A stretch of 64,000 nt of DNA from Hyphomonas sp. (lineage in GTDB: Bacteria > Pseudomonadota > Alphaproteobacteria > Caulobacterales > Hyphomonadaceae). Numbering within the stretch: the stretch's first letter is position 1; each line of letters begins with the position of its first letter. Where the stretch lies: assembly GCF_018402285.1 (NCBI RefSeq), contig NZ_JAGYJH010000002.1:124001-188000 (forward strand), read 5' to 3'. This document shows positions 34,117-43,794 of this stretch, in pieces. The notes under the pieces were generated by a model. That model was not told the DNA's origin. It worked only from the letters and a program-made list of their open reading frames with translations, and made no database searches. The position numbers were made by a program, and so were the translations under genes.

Positions 34117-35364
34117 TTGGGTGGGCCGCTTCGCACATCTGCCAGGGGACTCGAGCTGATCAAAGGCTTCGAGGGCTTTCGGCCGCGCGCAAGCAGGCTG
34201 CCGGATGGGCGATGGATTGTGGGCTATGGCCATACGCGCACGGCGCGGGCCGGCTTGGCTGTGAGCCCACAGGACGCCGAACTGGTGCTGGCACATTCTG
34301 ACCTTCCCCAGATCGAGCAGCTGATCCAGGACGAAGTGCTCGCCCCGCTGACCCAGAACGAATTTGACGCGCTGGTCTCCTTTGCCTGGAATATCGGGGC
34401 AGGCGCGTTCCAGTCCTCCAGCGTGCTCTCGAGCCTCAATGAAGGCGACCGGCTGGCGGCGGCTTCGGACATGTGGCTGTGGCGCAAGGGACGCGTCGGC
34501 GGTGAGGTGAAGATCATCGACGCGCTGGTGCGCCGGCGCGCGGCGGAGATTTCGCTGTTCCTGACGCATCCCTCCGGGCCTGCTGCCGTGCCTGGCGCGC
34601 TGATACGGCCGATCCCCGAAGATGGTGGCCAGCCTTTCCCGCAGCCGCCCGAACATACCGTCATCATTGAAGCGCGCGGTGAGGGTGACCCTGAAGCGCC
34701 GCGCGCCCGCGCAGCAGACACGGCGCCCCGCGCCGCGGCCCGCGCCGTGAGCGAGCGGATTGCGCGTATCCTGGGCGAGAGCCCGCCGCCGCCGCCCTCC
34801 ACGCCCACCCGGCCGCTGGCGCCGGGCGAGGAAGGCCCGAGCGTCGAAGAGATCACCCGGGCGATTGCCGATCTGGCAGGGCCTGGCGATGAGGTGCCCC
34901 CGCCGCCGCCCCCGGGCACTGCGAAGGGCCCGCCCGATGGCGTGGAGCGCCGCCGCACCGCGCGGCCTGCGTCTCCCCCGCCCGTCCAGCCGACGCTGGC
35001 GCCAGTGACAGCGGCCCCGCTTGCGCCCGAGGCGCCGCTGCCGCCGGCCGAGGGCGTGATCGTGGACGATCTGGCGCCTGTGGAAATCGACACGAACGGG
35101 ATCGAGCGCGCGCTGAAAGAGAATGGCCATGCCCCGCATGCCAACGGCGCTGAAGCGCTGGGCCGTTGGGTGCCGTATGCCCTTCTCTCCGGGCTGGGGC
35201 TTGTGAGCCTCGTTCTGGGCGTGCGGGAGCTGGTCGAGGCGGCTTCAGAACCGGCGCTTTACGAGGGCGAAGCCTGGCTTGGGCCGCTGCTTTCGCTGGG
35301 CGGCGGGTTCCTGTTTGTGGTGGCCACTTATTACCTCTACCGCGCAATGACGCAGGACGAGTGA
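34117..35364 (+). CDS. Phage-type lysozyme (GH24) with proline-rich linker and C-terminal membrane anchor
   Basis: About 415 residues from the TTG at 34117 (GGGAG upstream); a TTG at 34060 would add 19. The N-terminal domain matches T4-like endolysins: GLELIKGFEGFRPRA (catalytic Glu), GRWIVGYGHT (Thr/Asp region), LTQNEFDALVSFAWNIGAGAFQSSSVL. A long linker rich in Pro and Ala follows (GESPPPPPSTPTRP, EVPPPPPPGT), then two membrane helices at the end (VPYALLSGLGLVSLVLGV, LLSLGGGFLFVVATYYLY). No signal peptide is evident, so the enzyme must reach the periplasm by an unusual route or be anchored by its tail. No phage genes surround it, so this is a domesticated cell-wall enzyme. Confidence 0.85.
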   Translation: MGGPLRTSARGLELIKGFEGFRPRASRLPDGRWIVGYGHTRTARAGLAVSPQDAELVLAHSDLPQIEQLIQDEVLAPLTQNEFDALVSFAWNIGAGAFQSSSVLSSLNEGDRLAAASDMWLWRKGRVGGEVKIIDALVRRRAAEISLFLTHPSGPAAVPGALIRPIPEDGGQPFPQPPEHTVIIEARGEGDPEAPRARAADTAPRAAARAVSERIARILGESPPPPPSTPTRPLAPGEEGPSVEEITRAIADLAGPGDEVPPPPPPGTAKGPPDGVERRRTARPASPPPVQPTLAPVTAAPLAPEAPLPPAEGVIVDDLAPVEIDTNGIERALKENGHAPHANGAEALGRWVPYALLSGLGLVSLVLGVRELVEAASEPALYEGEAWLGPLLSLGGGFLFVVATYYLYRAMTQDE

Positions 35365-35403
35365 ACCGGTGACAGGCGGGCAGGTTCTTGCTAGGGCAAG
35401 GCC

Positions 35404-36576
35404 ATGCTGACGAACACATATCCCTCTCTGAACTTCGATCTCGGTGAAACTGCGGACATGATCCGCGAGACCGTGAAAAACTTTGCCCAGAATGAAATTG
35501 CCCCGCGCGCCGCCGAAATCGACCGGACGGACAAGTTTCCGCGCGATCTCCTGCCGAAAATGGGGGAGCTTGGCCTCCTCGGCATTACGGTGGAAGAGGA
35601 ATGGGGCGGCACGGGCCTTGGCTATCTGGAACATGTCGTGGCGATGGAGGAAATCTCCCGCGCCTCTGCCTCGGTCGGCCTCTCTTACGGGGCGCACTCG
35701 AACCTCTGCGTCAACCAGCTGCGCCGCTGGGGCAATGACAGCCAGAAAGCCCGCTACCTGCCCAAGCTGATCTCGGGCGAGCATCTTGGCAGCCTCGCGA
35801 TGAGCGAGAGCGGTGCGGGATCGGACGTTGTGTCGATGAAGCTGCGCGCCGACAAGAAGGGCGACCGCTATGTGCTGAGTGGCACGAAGATGTGGATCAC
35901 CAATGCTCCGGATGCGGACACTCTGGTGGTGTATGCCAAGACCGACCCGAATGGCGGCTCGAAGGGCATCACGGCGTTCCTGATCGAGCGGGGCTTCAAG
36001 GGGTTCTCGGTGGCGCAGAAGCTCGACAAGCTGGGCATGCGCGGCTCGGAAACCGGCGAGCTGGTGTTTGAAGACTGCGAAGTGCCCGAAGAGAATGTAA
36101 TGGGGCCGGTAGGCGCGGGCGCCCGTATCCTGATGAGCGGGCTCGACTATGAGCGCGCCGTGCTTTCGGCCGGGCCGACGGGCATCATGCAGGCGTGCCT
36201 CGATGTCGTGATCCCCTACATCCATGACCGGAAACAGTTTGGCCAGTCCATCGGCGAGTTCCAGCTGGTGCAGGGCAAGCTGGCGGACATGTATGTGCAG
36301 ATGAATGCGGCAAAAGCCTATGTCTATGCCGTCGCCAAGGCGTGCGACCGGGGCGAGACAGCGCGCAAGGATGCCGCCGGCGCTATTCTGTATGCGGCCG
36401 AAACGGCAACGAAGCTGGCGCTCGACGCGATCCAGCTGCTGGGCGGCAATGGCTATATCAATGAATACCCGACCGGCCGCCTGCTGCGCGACGCCAAGCT
36501 CTACGAGATCGGCGCGGGCACGAGCGAGATCCGCCGCTGGCTGATTGGCCGGGAGCTGTTTTCGGAGACAGCATGA
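35404..36576 (+). CDS. ivd: Isovaleryl-CoA dehydrogenase
   Basis: 390-residue FAD acyl-CoA dehydrogenase. Oxidises isovaleryl-CoA to 3-methylcrotonyl-CoA in leucine breakdown. Family blocks: [36 protein letters not shown], and the IVD-specific placement of the catalytic base in [13 protein letters not shown] (Glu250), aligned with Glu254 of human IVD, plus [33 protein letters not shown] at the C terminus. Electrons pass to ETF. Its product is the substrate of the MccA/MccB carboxylase encoded nearby. The stop overlaps the hydrolase start. Confidence 0.93.
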   Translation: MLTNTYPSLNFDLGETADMIRETVKNFAQNEIAPRAAEIDRTDKFPRDLLPKMGELGLLGITVEEEWGGTGLGYLEHVVAMEEISRASASVGLSYGAHSNLCVNQLRRWGNDSQKARYLPKLISGEHLGSLAMSESGAGSDVVSMKLRADKKGDRYVLSGTKMWITNAPDADTLVVYAKTDPNGGSKGITAFLIERGFKGFSVAQKLDKLGMRGSETGELVFEDCEVPEENVMGPVGAGARILMSGLDYERAVLSAGPTGIMQACLDVVIPYIHDRKQFGQSIGEFQLVQGKLADMYVQMNAAKAYVYAVAKACDRGETARKDAAGAILYAAETATKLALDAIQLLGGNGYINEYPTGRLLRDAKLYEIGAGTSEIRRWLIGRELFSETA

Positions 36577-37538
36577 GGCGGCGGCGGCAGCGAGCGTTCA
36601 CTGCCGCCGGATTGTTTGTGGGCGGACTTGTTATCCTGTTGGGCGTGGCTGTCGTGGTCGCGCGGACCGAGGCGCTTGAGCGCCGGGAGTTTCTTTCCGG
36701 GCAAAGCCAGATCGCGCAGACATCTTTCGGGGCTGTGGAATATGCCGTTCAGGGTGAAGGGCCGCCGGTTCTGGTGGTCCATGGCGCGGGTGGGGGATTT
36801 GACCAGGGACTGCTGCTGGCTGAAGCCATGGGCGGCGAGGGCTTCCGCTGGATCGCCGTTTCGCGGTTTGGGTATCTGCAAAGTTCTTTGCCGGAGGATA
36901 CGTCTGCGGCAGCGCAGGCAGGTGCGCTCGCAGAGTTGCTCTCGCAGATGGGAATAGAGCGCGCTGATGTGCTGGCGATGTCTGGCGGTGTGCCACCGAC
37001 GCTGCAACTGGCCGCCAGACACCCCCATCGGGTGGGCGCCCTGATACTGCTGTCACCTGCTCCGTTCACCCCGTTTGGCGGGGAGGTGGAAGGGCGGCCT
37101 ATCCCCACCTCCTTCTATACGGCGATTGCCGGCAGTGACATCGGCTACTGGTCGATGCGGAAGCTGGCGCCGGGGGTGTTGAGATCGGCCTTTGATGCGC
37201 GCCCGGAATTGCTGACTGACGACGAAAGCCGGGCCTTTACGGATCGCCTCGTCGAGAGCTTCCTGCCGGCGTCCGGCCGGCTTGCAGGGATTCGAAATGA
37301 AGGCGCGGCAGTTGAACCTGGGGCGGTCTATAATCTTGAGGCGATCCGCGCGCCCGTGTTGGTGGTGCATGCCGCTGATGACCGGTTGAACCCCGTCGCC
37401 GTAGGCGAGGTCATAGCCAGTCAGATCGCAGGCGCCGAGTTCATTCGCTATGAGACGGGCGGGCACCTGCTGCTGGGGCATCATGAGGAGCTGCGGGCCA
37501 GAATTCAGGCGTTTCTCGAAGAAGCGGACCCTATTTGA
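36573..37538 (+). CDS. Alpha/beta-fold hydrolase, membrane-anchored
   Basis: 321 residues. An N-terminal hydrophobic segment ([20 protein letters not shown]) anchors or exports the enzyme. The fold shows [14 protein letters not shown] (oxyanion region), nucleophile Ser137 in LAMSGGVPP (in place of strict GxSxG), an acid in [11 protein letters not shown] and His in [10 protein letters not shown]. Substrate unknown. Translationally coupled to ivd (ATGA overlap), so a role in short-chain acyl metabolism is possible. Convergent with the next gene with an 8-base overlap of the 3' ends. Confidence 0.85.
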   Translation: MRRRRQRAFTAAGLFVGGLVILLGVAVVVARTEALERREFLSGQSQIAQTSFGAVEYAVQGEGPPVLVVHGAGGGFDQGLLLAEAMGGEGFRWIAVSRFGYLQSSLPEDTSAAAQAGALAELLSQMGIERADVLAMSGGVPPTLQLAARHPHRVGALILLSPAPFTPFGGEVEGRPIPTSFYTAIAGSDIGYWSMRKLAPGVLRSAFDARPELLTDDESRAFTDRLVESFLPASGRLAGIRNEGAAVEPGAVYNLEAIRAPVLVVHAADDRLNPVAVGEVIASQIAGAEFIRYETGGHLLLGHHEELRARIQAFLEEADPI

Positions 37539-38019
37539 ACCGCTCCGGCTCAGCCGCGATGAGCGCTTCGAGTTTCGGCATGCCTTCTTTCAGGCCCTTG
37601 GTGAGCTGGGCGGTGACGAGGCCGCCGAGGACGAGCGGCGCGCTGGCCTTGCCCGACCAGTGCATTTCGCAGCCGCCTTCGACGGGCACGACGCGGTAGT
37701 CTTCGACAGCGGCGGAAACCGGCAGGCTGGAGCGCTCGAAGCGGAAGGCCATGCGGGCGCCTTCTTCCCAGGCGAAGAAGGTTTCCTCGATGACCTGGGG
37801 GCCCACCTCAACGGTGCGCGTGGTGCCCGGGCCAAAGGGTTTAGGGCTGGTCCAGGTGACTTTGGTGATTGGCAGCCACTGCGTCCAGGCCTGCGCGTCG
37901 AGCAGGGCGTTCCAGACCATTTCCGGCGGGAAGGGGAAACGGTGAACCACGCTCGATTGCTTTGCGGTGGCGAGGTAGTCCTCGGCGACGGCCTTGTGGG
38001 CTTTCAGCGGCTTGGTCAT
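37531..38019 (-). CDS. SRPBCC (START/Bet v1-like) family protein
   Basis: 162 residues from the ATG at 38019 (GGGAGA upstream). The pattern SSVVHRFPFPPEMVWNALLDAQAWTQWLP near the N terminus, FGPGTTRTVEVG, and the long C-terminal helix LVTAQLTKGLKEGMPKLEALI match polyketide-cyclase/dehydrase SRPBCC proteins, which bind hydrophobic ligands. Function unknown; not clearly linked to its neighbours. Confidence 0.82.
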   Translation of the reverse strand: MTKPLKAHKAVAEDYLATAKQSSVVHRFPFPPEMVWNALLDAQAWTQWLPITKVTWTSPKPFGPGTTRTVEVGPQVIEETFFAWEEGARMAFRFERSSLPVSAAVEDYRVVPVEGGCEMHWSGKASAPLVLGGLVTAQLTKGLKEGMPKLEALIAAEPERFK

Positions 38020-38112
38020 GTCATGTCTCCCGGGTAGCCCGCGCGGCTTTGCGGCGGGCAGGCTCTTTCCCGCACGACTATAGCCAGCATCAGCAAGCAC
38101 CGTCTACGGAGC

Positions 38113-38133
38113 GACCCTGCCAGAGGCAGGGTC
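38113..38133. terminator. Stem-loop downstream of the hybrid kinase gene
   Basis: GACCCTGCC-AGA-GGCAGGGTC is a perfect 9-bp stem with a 3-base loop, 22 bases after the kinase stop on the minus strand. No T tract, so termination would be inefficient. Confidence 0.45.
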
Positions 38134-38154
38134 ACCCTGCGTCACGCCGCAGCG

Positions 38155-40122
38155 TCAGCCTGCTGCGAGCAGGGCTTCGGTATCTTCCGAGGGCACACTC
38201 AGGATCTGGCTGATCACCGTGATCATGGTGCGCTCTTCGATCGGCTTGGAGACATAGCCGTCAAAGCCCTTGGCGAGGAACTTCTCGCGGTCACCCTGCA
38301 TCGAATCGGCCGTCAGGGCGATCACCGGGACGAGCCGGTTGAGGCTGCCGGAGGTGCGCAGGCGCTTGAACGCTTCCTCGCCGTCGAGACCTGGCATATG
38401 GATATCCATCAGCACGAAGTCGAAGGTTTCCTTGGCCATGATTTCCAGGGCTTCATTGCCGTCGCAGGCTTCGCGGATGATGATGCCGTAATATTCCAGG
38501 AATGAACGGGCCACGCGGCGGTTGATGCCGTTGTCGTCGACCACAAGTGCGCGGCAGCCAGTGAGGCCGGTGCGCGCTGTGCGGACGGGCATCTGGATCA
38601 TGTTCTTTGTGTCGCCGGCGTTGGCCGCTGAAGAATGCGCTACAAATTTCAGGGTAAAGATCGATCCGCGGCCAGCTTCGCTGACAGCCGTTACATCGCC
38701 GCCCATCATCCGGGCCAGGCGTCTTGTGATCGAAAGGCCAAGGCCCGTGCCGCCGAACTTGCGCGTGGTCGATCCGTCTTCCTGCGCAAAGCTCTCGAAG
38801 ATGCGGTCCACCTTGTCGGCCGCAATACCGACGCCGGTATCTGAAACATGGATCACGACGCGGTGGTCGCCATTCATGATTGGCTCGGATGTGACCACGA
38901 TCATGACTTCGCCCTTGGCGGTGAACTTGATCGCGTTGGAGACCAGGTTTCCCACGCACTGACGCACGCGAACAGGATCAAATAGCAGACGCGATGGAAC
39001 GCTGGGATCAACAAACAGGCGGATGTTGATGCCTTTTTCCTTAGCCGCTGCCTCATGCAGCTTGAACAGGCCACTGAGCTTGTGGCGAAGATCACCGGGA
39101 ACGGGGGAGAGGTCCATCCGCCCGGCCTCGATCTTGGAGAGATCAAGGATATCGTTGAGCAGAACCATCAGCGTGTTACCGGAATCAAGGATCACGCCGA
39201 CCTGTTCAGCCTGCGCTTCGGTCAGTTTTCCGTGGGCCAGGACCTGCGCCATGCCGAGAACGCCGTTGAGCGGTGTGCGGATTTCATGGCTCATGTTCGC
39301 GAGGAATTCGGACTTCAGGCGGGTAGCCTGTTCGGCCCGGTTGAGGGCGTCACGCAACTCATGGGCTTTGTGGCGTTCTTCCCGCACATCGCGGATGTAG
39401 GTGATGAACACCATATCCTCCCGGTCGCCCCAGAGGGCGCTGGAGGTGGATGCCTGTACGCGGATTTTCTCGCCTTCGCGGCTGTACGCTTCGGCGTCGG
39501 AAACATGCCGGATCAGCTTTCCGCTCTCGATGTCGGAAACAACCTTGTTTCCCAGAGATCTTTGCGGATGGAAGGTTTTCACGCCAAAAAGGATGCCGAC
39601 ATCCTTGCCGATCAATTCGCCTTCGGAATACCCAAGGAGTTCGCAGATGGCATGATTGACGTAGTGGATGCGGCTTTCGCGGTCCGTAACGACAATGCCG
39701 TGGATGGCATGGTCGCAGGCGGCGCGCGCCAGGTTGAGCCGTTGCAGGGCAGCGTCGCGCTCTACGGCAAGTTCGGTGACTTCATGCGAGCAGGCCAGCG
39801 CGCCATGCTCTGTCGGCGTGATGACGGTTTTCATCACCTTGCCGAGCATCCTGGCGGCGCGGCCCTGGCCGGTGATGTAGGTGATGGGCTCGCCGGTCTC
39901 GATCACCTTGATGACGTTCTTCGTCATCTCCGATTCGCGATAGGCGGGGTCAAACTCAAACACCTGCATACCGACGATACTCCCGCCACCCGGCAGGATC
40001 GATTCGTTCATCAGGCGGTTTGCATCAATCCACTTCAGGTCGACGATGGTACCATCATCACTCCGCACGGGCGCGATTTCGCAAACAACAACTGGCAGCA
40101 GGTCGAAGAGACGTGCATCCAT
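38155..40122 (-). CDS. Hybrid sensor histidine kinase with PAS domains and C-terminal receiver
   Basis: 655 residues, soluble. Two PAS-like regions: residues 1-115 (LLPVVVCEIAPVRSDDGTIVDLKWIDANRLM) and about 130-255 (AIHGIVVTDRESRIHYVNHAICELLGYSEGELIGKDVGILF). HisKA with NMSHEIRTPLNGVLGM (phosphoacceptor His279), HATPase with NLVSNAIKFT, DTGVGI and FGGTGLGLS, then a receiver with ALVVDDNGINRRVA, phosphoacceptor Asp573 (VLMDIHMPGLDG) and SKPIEE. No histidine phosphotransfer domain or partner is encoded nearby, so it probably feeds a distant HPt such as ChpT. Confidence 0.92.
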   Translation of the reverse strand: MDARLFDLLPVVVCEIAPVRSDDGTIVDLKWIDANRLMNESILPGGGSIVGMQVFEFDPAYRESEMTKNVIKVIETGEPITYITGQGRAARMLGKVMKTVITPTEHGALACSHEVTELAVERDAALQRLNLARAACDHAIHGIVVTDRESRIHYVNHAICELLGYSEGELIGKDVGILFGVKTFHPQRSLGNKVVSDIESGKLIRHVSDAEAYSREGEKIRVQASTSSALWGDREDMVFITYIRDVREERHKAHELRDALNRAEQATRLKSEFLANMSHEIRTPLNGVLGMAQVLAHGKLTEAQAEQVGVILDSGNTLMVLLNDILDLSKIEAGRMDLSPVPGDLRHKLSGLFKLHEAAAKEKGINIRLFVDPSVPSRLLFDPVRVRQCVGNLVSNAIKFTAKGEVMIVVTSEPIMNGDHRVVIHVSDTGVGIAADKVDRIFESFAQEDGSTTRKFGGTGLGLSITRRLARMMGGDVTAVSEAGRGSIFTLKFVAHSSAANAGDTKNMIQMPVRTARTGLTGCRALVVDDNGINRRVARSFLEYYGIIIREACDGNEALEIMAKETFDFVLMDIHMPGLDGEEAFKRLRTSGSLNRLVPVIALTADSMQGDREKFLAKGFDGYVSKPIEERTMITVISQILSVPSEDTEALLAAG

Positions 40123-40226
40123 TGATTGATTCCTTGAGTGCCATCTGATTTTTATTGAATGGAAACCTGCGCCAACAAGCTTAATGTTGCGTTGACATTA
40201 CAGGATGCGGGATGTCCGGCGCCGTT

Positions 40227-42005
40227 TCAGGTGGGGCAGCAGAGGGTGCGGATCTCGTGGTCTTTAAGGGCCGCCATGGCCGCCGTGTAGCCCGCCTCGA
40301 CCGACTCGTCATAGGCTTTCCAGTCCCTGAGTTCGACATTGGGCAGTTCGGGCAGGATCAGGATGTCCGCAAGGTCTCTTGGAGTAAGGCGATCATCGCG
40401 GATGGTGGCTGCGCGCATGAGGAGGCCGGCGATGGGCGGGGGCGAGGAGAAACCATGCGTCAGCACCCAGCGCCAGAAGCTCTGCGGCTTGGCGAATTCC
40501 TCGCGGTTGAGGCCATCGGGCAGGGATGAGACGTCCGAACCGATGATGATGCCCTGATGCAGGTCGCGCATCGGCTCGACCGGGAAATTGTCGAGAACGG
40601 CGCCGTCCACGAGGATGTCGTTGCCATCCACGACCGGAGGAAGGATGCCCGGCAGGGAAATTGTGGCGCGCAGGGCCGTGCGCAGACTGCCGCAGCGATG
40701 CAGCTTTGCCTGGCCGGACGCGAGGTTGGTGGAGAGGGCGAAGAACGGGATCTGCAGGTCGCCGATGTCGATGTCGCCAAAATGCTCCAGCAGGCGCTGG
40801 TTCACACGCTTGCCCTTCACCATGCCGACGACAGGAAGGTTGTAATCGCCCAGCGGGTTTGACTCCACAAATGCCTTGCGAATGCGCCAGTCAATCTCGT
40901 GGTCGTCCCAGCCGATAGCGGCGCAGGCCGCGACGACGGCCCCCATGGAGGCACCGCCCGCAAAGTCGATCGGAATGCCAAGCTCGCGGATGGCGCGGAT
41001 GGCGCCGATATGGCTGTAAGCGCGCGCGCCTCCGCCGGATAGGACGAGACCCACCGAGCGGCCGGTCATCACGCGGGCAAGACGCATGGCGTCTTCGCCA
41101 TTGTCACCCTGCCAGTGGAAAAGGCGCTTGGCGCCCGCCGCCTGCATCCATTCCTGAGGGCGGGACGCACGGCGCTCGGCGCCGGGGTGGATCAGGATCA
41201 CGTCGATCAGTTTCAGGCGCTGGGCCGGCGAGGTTTCTTCCGGCATCAGCGGCGTGGAAGGTCGCGCGTCCGAGCGGGCAAGCACCCAGATCCGGTCGGC
41301 CTGGCGTGTGGCGAGACGGAACCAGGGCGTGTCGCCGATGGGCGATATCAGGATGACGGCGTCGTTCTCTGTTTCGAGGGCGTCGAAGAAGGCTGCAGGT
41401 TTGCCGTCGCCTTCCTGTTCGCCGACAACAACCGCGCGTTTGCCGAAGCGGGCGAGCGCCGATTTGAGCGCCCGGGCCCGAAGGGCAAGGTCGATGGTCG
41501 GCGAGGTGGAGAGCAGGGTGTAGACCTTGGGCGGCGCGTCAGCGTTGCGCTGATCCCCCCGGCCGAGGCGGCGCAGGATGATGCGGATCATGCCTTCGAG
41601 CAGTTCCGGTTCGGACTTTACCAGAAGTTTCCAGCCTGCGCGGGACAGCGCGATCACTTCCGAATCGCGCAAGGCATAGACCGAGCCGGTATGGGGCGCG
41701 TCGTCGGGCGAGCCATTTCCGTTGGTGTCGGTCCCCCCGAGGAAGAGAGCCATCTCGCCGACAGGTTCGCCGGGGCGGATGTTGCCGATGAACTCGCCCT
41801 TGGCGCCGAAAGCCCCCAGCGAGCCGGACAGTACGAAATAGATGGAATCAGCTGGCTCCCCGGCCAGGAACAGCGGCTGACCGGCGGGAAGGGCAAACCA
41901 GCGCGCCTCCTTTCCAGCCGAGCGCATGGCCCGCTGGGAGACGTCCTTCAGAAGAGGGATCGTCTTGAGATCTGGGGTGAAGTCCTTACGCAGCAGGCCA
42001 AACAT
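40227..42005 (-). CDS. Cyclic-nucleotide-binding/patatin-like phospholipase (NTE/RssA family)
   Basis: 592 residues. Residues 15-150 form a cNMP-binding-like domain (FALPAGQPLFLAGEPADSIYFVLSGSLGAF; GEPVGEMALF). The patatin domain starts near residue 320 with SVGLVLSGGGARAYSHIGAIRAI (oxyanion loop), nucleophile Ser353 in GGASMGAVVA and Asp467 in VDGAVLDNFPV, the Ser-Asp dyad. The C terminus is Cys-rich (TLCCPT). An insert at residues 93-101 (DTNGNGSPD) resembles a calcium loop. Eukaryotic relatives are neuropathy-target esterases acting on lysophospholipids; the bacterial substrate is unknown. Confidence 0.9.
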   Translation of the reverse strand: MFGLLRKDFTPDLKTIPLLKDVSQRAMRSAGKEARWFALPAGQPLFLAGEPADSIYFVLSGSLGAFGAKGEFIGNIRPGEPVGEMALFLGGTDTNGNGSPDDAPHTGSVYALRDSEVIALSRAGWKLLVKSEPELLEGMIRIILRRLGRGDQRNADAPPKVYTLLSTSPTIDLALRARALKSALARFGKRAVVVGEQEGDGKPAAFFDALETENDAVILISPIGDTPWFRLATRQADRIWVLARSDARPSTPLMPEETSPAQRLKLIDVILIHPGAERRASRPQEWMQAAGAKRLFHWQGDNGEDAMRLARVMTGRSVGLVLSGGGARAYSHIGAIRAIRELGIPIDFAGGASMGAVVAACAAIGWDDHEIDWRIRKAFVESNPLGDYNLPVVGMVKGKRVNQRLLEHFGDIDIGDLQIPFFALSTNLASGQAKLHRCGSLRTALRATISLPGILPPVVDGNDILVDGAVLDNFPVEPMRDLHQGIIIGSDVSSLPDGLNREEFAKPQSFWRWVLTHGFSSPPPIAGLLMRAATIRDDRLTPRDLADILILPELPNVELRDWKAYDESVEAGYTAAMAALKDHEIRTLCCPT

Positions 42006-42082
42006 GCCCGGTTACCTGAATCCTCAAAGCAGTCGCTTCAAGACCCTTAACACAAAAGAGTTTACCAACGGGTGACAGCGCA

Positions 42083-42106
42083 GCGGCAGGGAGTTAATCC
42101 TGCCGC
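42083..42106. promoter_or_regulatory. Inverted repeat in the mccB leader
   Basis: GCGGCAGG, an 8-base AT-rich spacer (GAGTTAAT), then CCTGCCGC: a perfect 8-bp stem ending 22 bases before the mccB start. Possible operator or leader structure. Confidence 0.45.
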
Positions 42107-42128
42107 AACGAAAAGTAAGGGAGGGCCC

Positions 42129-43736
42129 ATGCCGGTCCTGAAGTCTGCGCTGGATGTTTCCGGCGCCAAATTCGCTGCAAATCGCGCCGCCATGCAGGCG
42201 CTGGTCGAGGGATTGCGGGCCAGGACGGCGCAGGCTGCCCTGGGCGGTCCCGAAGACAGCCGCAAGCGCCATACCGAGCGGGGAAAGCTGCTGCCGCGCG
42301 AACGGGTGGAGCGCCTGATCGATCCGGGCAGCGCCTTCCTCGAGATCGGCGCGCTGGCTGCCAATGGCATGTATGACGGCGAAGCTCCGGGCGCAGGCCT
42401 CATCACCGGCGTCGGCCGCGTGGAAGGGCGCGAATGCCTGATCGTCTGCAATGACGCGACCGTCAAAGGCGGGGCCTATTTCCCGGTCACCGTGAAGAAA
42501 CATCTGCGCGCTCAGGAAGTGGCGATGGAAAACCATCTGCCTTGCATCTACCTCGTCGATAGCGGCGGGGCGAACCTGCCCCACCAGTCCGAAGTCTTCC
42601 CGGACCGGGAGCATTTCGGCCGCATCTTCTACAATCAGGCCCAGATGAGCGCGAAGGGGATTCCCCAGATCGCCGCCGTGATGGGCAGTTGCACCGCGGG
42701 CGGGGCCTATGTGCCCGCGATGAGCGATGAGACCGTGATCGTGCGCAAGCAGGGCACGATTTTCCTGGGCGGTCCGCCGCTGGTGAAAGCGGCAACCGGC
42801 GAGGAGATTTCGGCCGAAGACCTTGGCGGGGCAGATGTGCATGCGCGCCGCTCGGGCGTTGCGGATCATTATGCCGCCCATGACGCCCACGCGCTCGCCA
42901 TTGTGCGCTCGATTGTCCGTACGCTGGCAAAGCCCAAACCTCAGCCCCTCGAGATCCAGGCGCCCGCAGAGCCGCTCTATGATCCGCGCGAGATGCATGG
43001 GCTGGTCCCCCAGGATGTGCGCGAGCCCTATGACGCGCGCGAGGTGATTGCCCGCACGGTCGATGGCTCGGAGTTCCACGAGTTCAAGAAACTCTATGGC
43101 GAAACCCTCGTCTGCGGCTTTGCGCATATCTATGGCATGCCGGTGGCGATCCTTGCCAACAACGGCATCCTCTTCTCCGAAAGCGCGCAAAAGGCAGCTC
43201 ATTTCATCGAACTCGCCGACCAGCGCCGCATTCCGCTCGTCTTCCTGCAGAATATCACCGGCTTCATGGTCGGGTCGAAATACGAAGCCGGCGGCATTGC
43301 CAAGGACGGTGCCAAGATGGTGACGGCAGTGGCAACGGCCAGCGTGCCGAAGTTCACTGTCGTCACCGGCGGCAGCTTTGGCGCGGGCAATTACGGCATG
43401 TGCGGGCGGGCCTATTCGCCGCGCTTCCTTTTCATGTGGCCAAACGCGCGCATCTCCGTGATGGGCGGCGAACAGGCGGCCAGCGTGCTCGCCACGGTCA
43501 AGCGCGACGGCATCGAGCGACGCGGTGGCCAGTGGAGCGCAGACGAAGAACAAGGCTTCAAACAGCCCATCCGCGATCTCTACGAAGCTGAAGGCAATCC
43601 GTACTTTTCCACCGCGCGCCTGTGGGACGACGGCATCATCGACCCGGCAGACACCCGCCGCGTGCTTGGTCTCGCCCTCTCTGCCAGCCTCAACGCGCCC
43701 TTTGGCGAACGCGGCTTCGGCCTGTTCCGCATGTAG
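42129..43736 (+). CDS. mccB: Methylcrotonoyl-CoA carboxylase, beta (carboxyltransferase) subunit
   Basis: 535 residues from the ATG at 42129, preceded by AAGGGAGGG. Transfers CO2 from biotin to 3-methylcrotonyl-CoA, giving 3-methylglutaconyl-CoA in leucine degradation. Strong family sequence: [109 protein letters not shown]. The NLPHQ pattern distinguishes MccB from propionyl-CoA carboxylase. Its partner mccA lies 4 kb downstream on the same strand, separated by other genes. Confidence 0.95.
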   Translation: MPVLKSALDVSGAKFAANRAAMQALVEGLRARTAQAALGGPEDSRKRHTERGKLLPRERVERLIDPGSAFLEIGALAANGMYDGEAPGAGLITGVGRVEGRECLIVCNDATVKGGAYFPVTVKKHLRAQEVAMENHLPCIYLVDSGGANLPHQSEVFPDREHFGRIFYNQAQMSAKGIPQIAAVMGSCTAGGAYVPAMSDETVIVRKQGTIFLGGPPLVKAATGEEISAEDLGGADVHARRSGVADHYAAHDAHALAIVRSIVRTLAKPKPQPLEIQAPAEPLYDPREMHGLVPQDVREPYDAREVIARTVDGSEFHEFKKLYGETLVCGFAHIYGMPVAILANNGILFSESAQKAAHFIELADQRRIPLVFLQNITGFMVGSKYEAGGIAKDGAKMVTAVATASVPKFTVVTGGSFGAGNYGMCGRAYSPRFLFMWPNARISVMGGEQAASVLATVKRDGIERRGGQWSADEEQGFKQPIRDLYEAEGNPYFSTARLWDDGIIDPADTRRVLGLALSASLNAPFGERGFGLFRM

Positions 43737-43741
43737 GCAAA

Positions 43742-43770
43742 GCCCCTCTCCGCCATCTGGCGGGAGGGGC
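43742..43770. terminator. Hairpin between convergent mccB and the PNPOx-like gene
   Basis: GCCCCTC(T)CCGCC / GGCGGGAGGGGC, an 11-12 bp stem with one bulged base and an ATCT loop, 6 bases after the mccB stop. Only a weak T-containing tail follows. It can serve both convergent genes. Confidence 0.65.
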
Positions 43771-43794
43771 GACAGCCTTTGTCAGGTTACAGCG

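Noticed and set aside
32941..35139. Long antisense reading frame (over 700 codons) opposite mgtE and the lysozyme gene
   Set aside because: It is opposite two clearly recognised proteins, is dominated by Arg/Gly/His from GC-rich codon shadowing, and lacks a start with a ribosome-binding site.
34117..35364. Prophage signalled by a phage-type lysozyme
   Set aside because: No holin, integrase, structural or repressor genes nearby, and the protein has a bacterial membrane-anchored architecture.
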